Assembly: GCF_023078275.1 (NCBI RefSeq)
Contig: NC_062982.1
Span: 23,322,695-23,386,694, forward strand
Reading direction: 5' to 3'
Length of the DNA stretch: 64,000 nucleotides
Source of the DNA: Leguminivora glycinivorella
Taxonomy: Eukaryota > Arthropoda > Insecta > Lepidoptera > Tortricidae
This document shows, piece by piece, positions 62,598 to 64,000 of this stretch. The notes under the pieces were generated by a model. It searched no databases. It was not told the DNA's origin and worked only from the letters and a program-made list of their open reading frames with translations. The first letter of the stretch is position 1. Each line of letters opens with the position of its first letter. The position numbers were made by a program, and so were the translations under genes.

Positions 62598-63837
62598 TTC
62601 ATTTAATATTTGTAGGATTGAGACGTAAATGTAAAACCTACGATGGCTATATGTATATGACTAGCTATATGGATATATATAAATTAAGCGTTTTTGAATA
62701 AAGTTTCTTCTATTCTATTCTATATGTGTAATGTAAACTGAATACCGCGACCAAAACCAATCGACCGACTCCATTCCAAAATAATGATTATACATTTATT
62801 TAATATCACATTTAACGAATAATGATTTAAAAAAGCACAGATTAAAACAACAGATTACTCGTACAACATAATTGGTGTTTTGATCTGATGCAGCGTACTC
62901 TGCCGCCGGGCCTCATTTGATCTGGAGCGGCTTATTTTGCTCCTTTACACATTTTTCTGCGGGTCCGTTTGGACGGGGGTACACTGACCGCTGGCAGTGA
63001 TGCTTAAACTTATGGATGTGTCAAAAAGAAAAAAAAATGTTTGTGTCGTGGTCGTATTGTGCAAAGCTAAGGGCTTACCGCGAAAATCATATTTTCGTTA
63101 TGAAGTTACTATCGCTCTTGTACAATCGAGCGATAATTATAAAACAAAAATTGTCGACTTTTTTTTGTAGGAAACGATTCCTTTGCATAAGAGGCAAAGA
63201 ATATATGAGAGGTAGCAGCGGAAAATAGGTAATGTTATCGCTTAACTTATTGTTTGCCTGTCGAGTTTAGATCGTTTTTTCTGACACTGAAAGAAAATCC
63301 GATACTCCAAGTAGCCACTAGTTAGGTTAGACATGTGATAGGGCCTATCGCGTCAGTGAGTCCCTTTCACAGAAAGTGTCAAAAGGCCATGTCACGCGAC
63401 CGTACTTTCCCGCCAGAAATCGATACGATAAAAAAATTGCAAAATTTATTTATTATCAGACCACCACGGAATGTCATTTCCAGTGCTTTGATTGCACCGA
63501 ACCCGCAATTTCTGTAATTACACTGCAACTGAACACCAAATTTTATGAACTTAAGTGCTTAATGCGTTCCTTAAAATAATACAGTGCGGCCACCTTGTAA
63601 GGCCACGGGTAGTTTCGGGAAACTTGGACAGATAAATTATGAGGGCAGTGAGAAAATGAGGTAATTGTCCACGTGAGATTTTGCAAATGGAAAAAAGATT
63701 TTACAGTTTTAATTATGTAATTTAAACAACGTAGACGTCTTGAGTGATATGTATCATTCAAAATAATCAGTTTTATATGCGTGAAAAAGGCAAATATATT
63801 CTCTGTTGGATAAAAATGCAAGTAGACCATCGACAGT
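62598..63837. other. Intergenic, nothing assigned
   Basis: GAATAAAGTTTCTTCTATTC at 62696 is a LINE-type tail. Frames at 63016-63228 and 63335-63579 show no domain. Confidence 0.35.
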
Positions 63838-63975
63838 GTCCAAACTTGGTGATGGCAGGTGGATTTAAATGTTAACGGAATGGTGACTACTTAGAAATGT
63901 AACAAGTGCTTGGTATCTGTTGGCTAGTTGGGTCGACGACATCCGGAAAAATGGGCAGACTTTAAGCTTCGTTGT
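63838..63975 (+). pseudogene. RTE-type LINE C-terminal fragment
   Basis: GTGATGGCAGGTGGA, GTTAACGGAATGGTGACTAC and a frame reading WVDDIRKNGQTLS align with the same region of the copy at 20470-20580. It stops about 25 bases before the final MITE. Confidence 0.65.
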
Positions 63976-63982
63976 AAAATGT

Positions 63983-64000
63983 TAAAGCTCGGCCACACAC
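63983..64000. mobile_element. Start of foldback MITE, cut by window edge
   Basis: TAAAGCTCGGCCACACAC matches the reverse complement of the right end of the MITE at 7344-7607 at all but a few positions. The remainder lies outside the window. Confidence 0.6.

Overview
The window is eukaryotic, insect-like DNA, most probably from a moth or butterfly (Lepidoptera). No bacterial or viral gene organisation is present: there are no operons, the longest open frame is 207 codons, introns and poly(A) signals appear, and nearly every recognisable sequence is a transposable element or a piece of one. The lepidopteran assignment rests on repeat families I recognise from memory: Helitron-like copies that run from ATACTAATATTATAAAT to GCGGGCAAAAGCTAG, several tRNA-derived SINEs, RTE/CR1/Jockey-type LINE tails ending in GATGATGATG, and short foldback MITEs. 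I found no exon that I can assign to a host gene with confidence.

Layout. 0-9 kb: AT-rich intergenic DNA with foldbacks, a Helitron-like copy beside a hAT-type MITE with a perfect 8-bp target duplication (6407-6922), and SINEs. 9-23 kb: LINE tails, SINEs with clear target duplications, a 1.5-kb inverted-repeat element (14421-15914) invaded by other repeats, and decayed LINE C-termini at 19.4-19.8 and 20.5-20.7 kb. 23-28 kb: a non-coding LTR-type element with two identical 249-bp LTRs (23531-25648) splitting a SINE, a 1.2-kb inverted-repeat element (26253-27457), and a hAT MITE inserted in another MITE. 28-34 kb: a palindromic element with a 119-bp tandem duplication, two TTA-flanked 310-bp Harbinger-like MITEs, a LINE C-terminus with a frameshift, and a long (TGTC/CGTC)n tract. 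34.8-38.5 kb: a 3.7-kb AT-rich element filled with TTATAAGAG-type motifs, with a 3 x 120-bp array and intron-bearing gene remnants. 38.5-47 kb: paired MITEs, second copies of several families, and an inverted dimer of a tRNA-derived SINE. 47.3-49.5 kb: a mariner element with dead transposase, holding a 5'-truncated LINE that encodes a restriction-like endonuclease domain, all inside an older inverted-repeat element. 49.6-51.2 kb: two more inverted-repeat elements. 51-64 kb: SINEs, Helitron-like copies, LINE remnants and an unassigned 207-codon frame.

How the parts relate. The window records successive insertions rather than a functional gene set. Nesting order can be read in several places: LTR element in SINE; LINE in mariner in inverted-repeat element; hAT MITE in two different hosts; LINE in MITE at 61.5 kb. 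No transposase or reverse transcriptase here looks intact, so all elements would depend on proteins encoded elsewhere.

The best candidates for something undescribed are the 3.7-kb TTATAAG-array element with spliced remnants (34806-38509), the non-coding LTR element (23531-25648), the 1205-bp ATAG-flanked element (26253-27457) and the 1120-bp element with internal direct arrays (49631-50750). Family letters (A, C, D, E, F, H, K, P, X) are local labels used only in this report.
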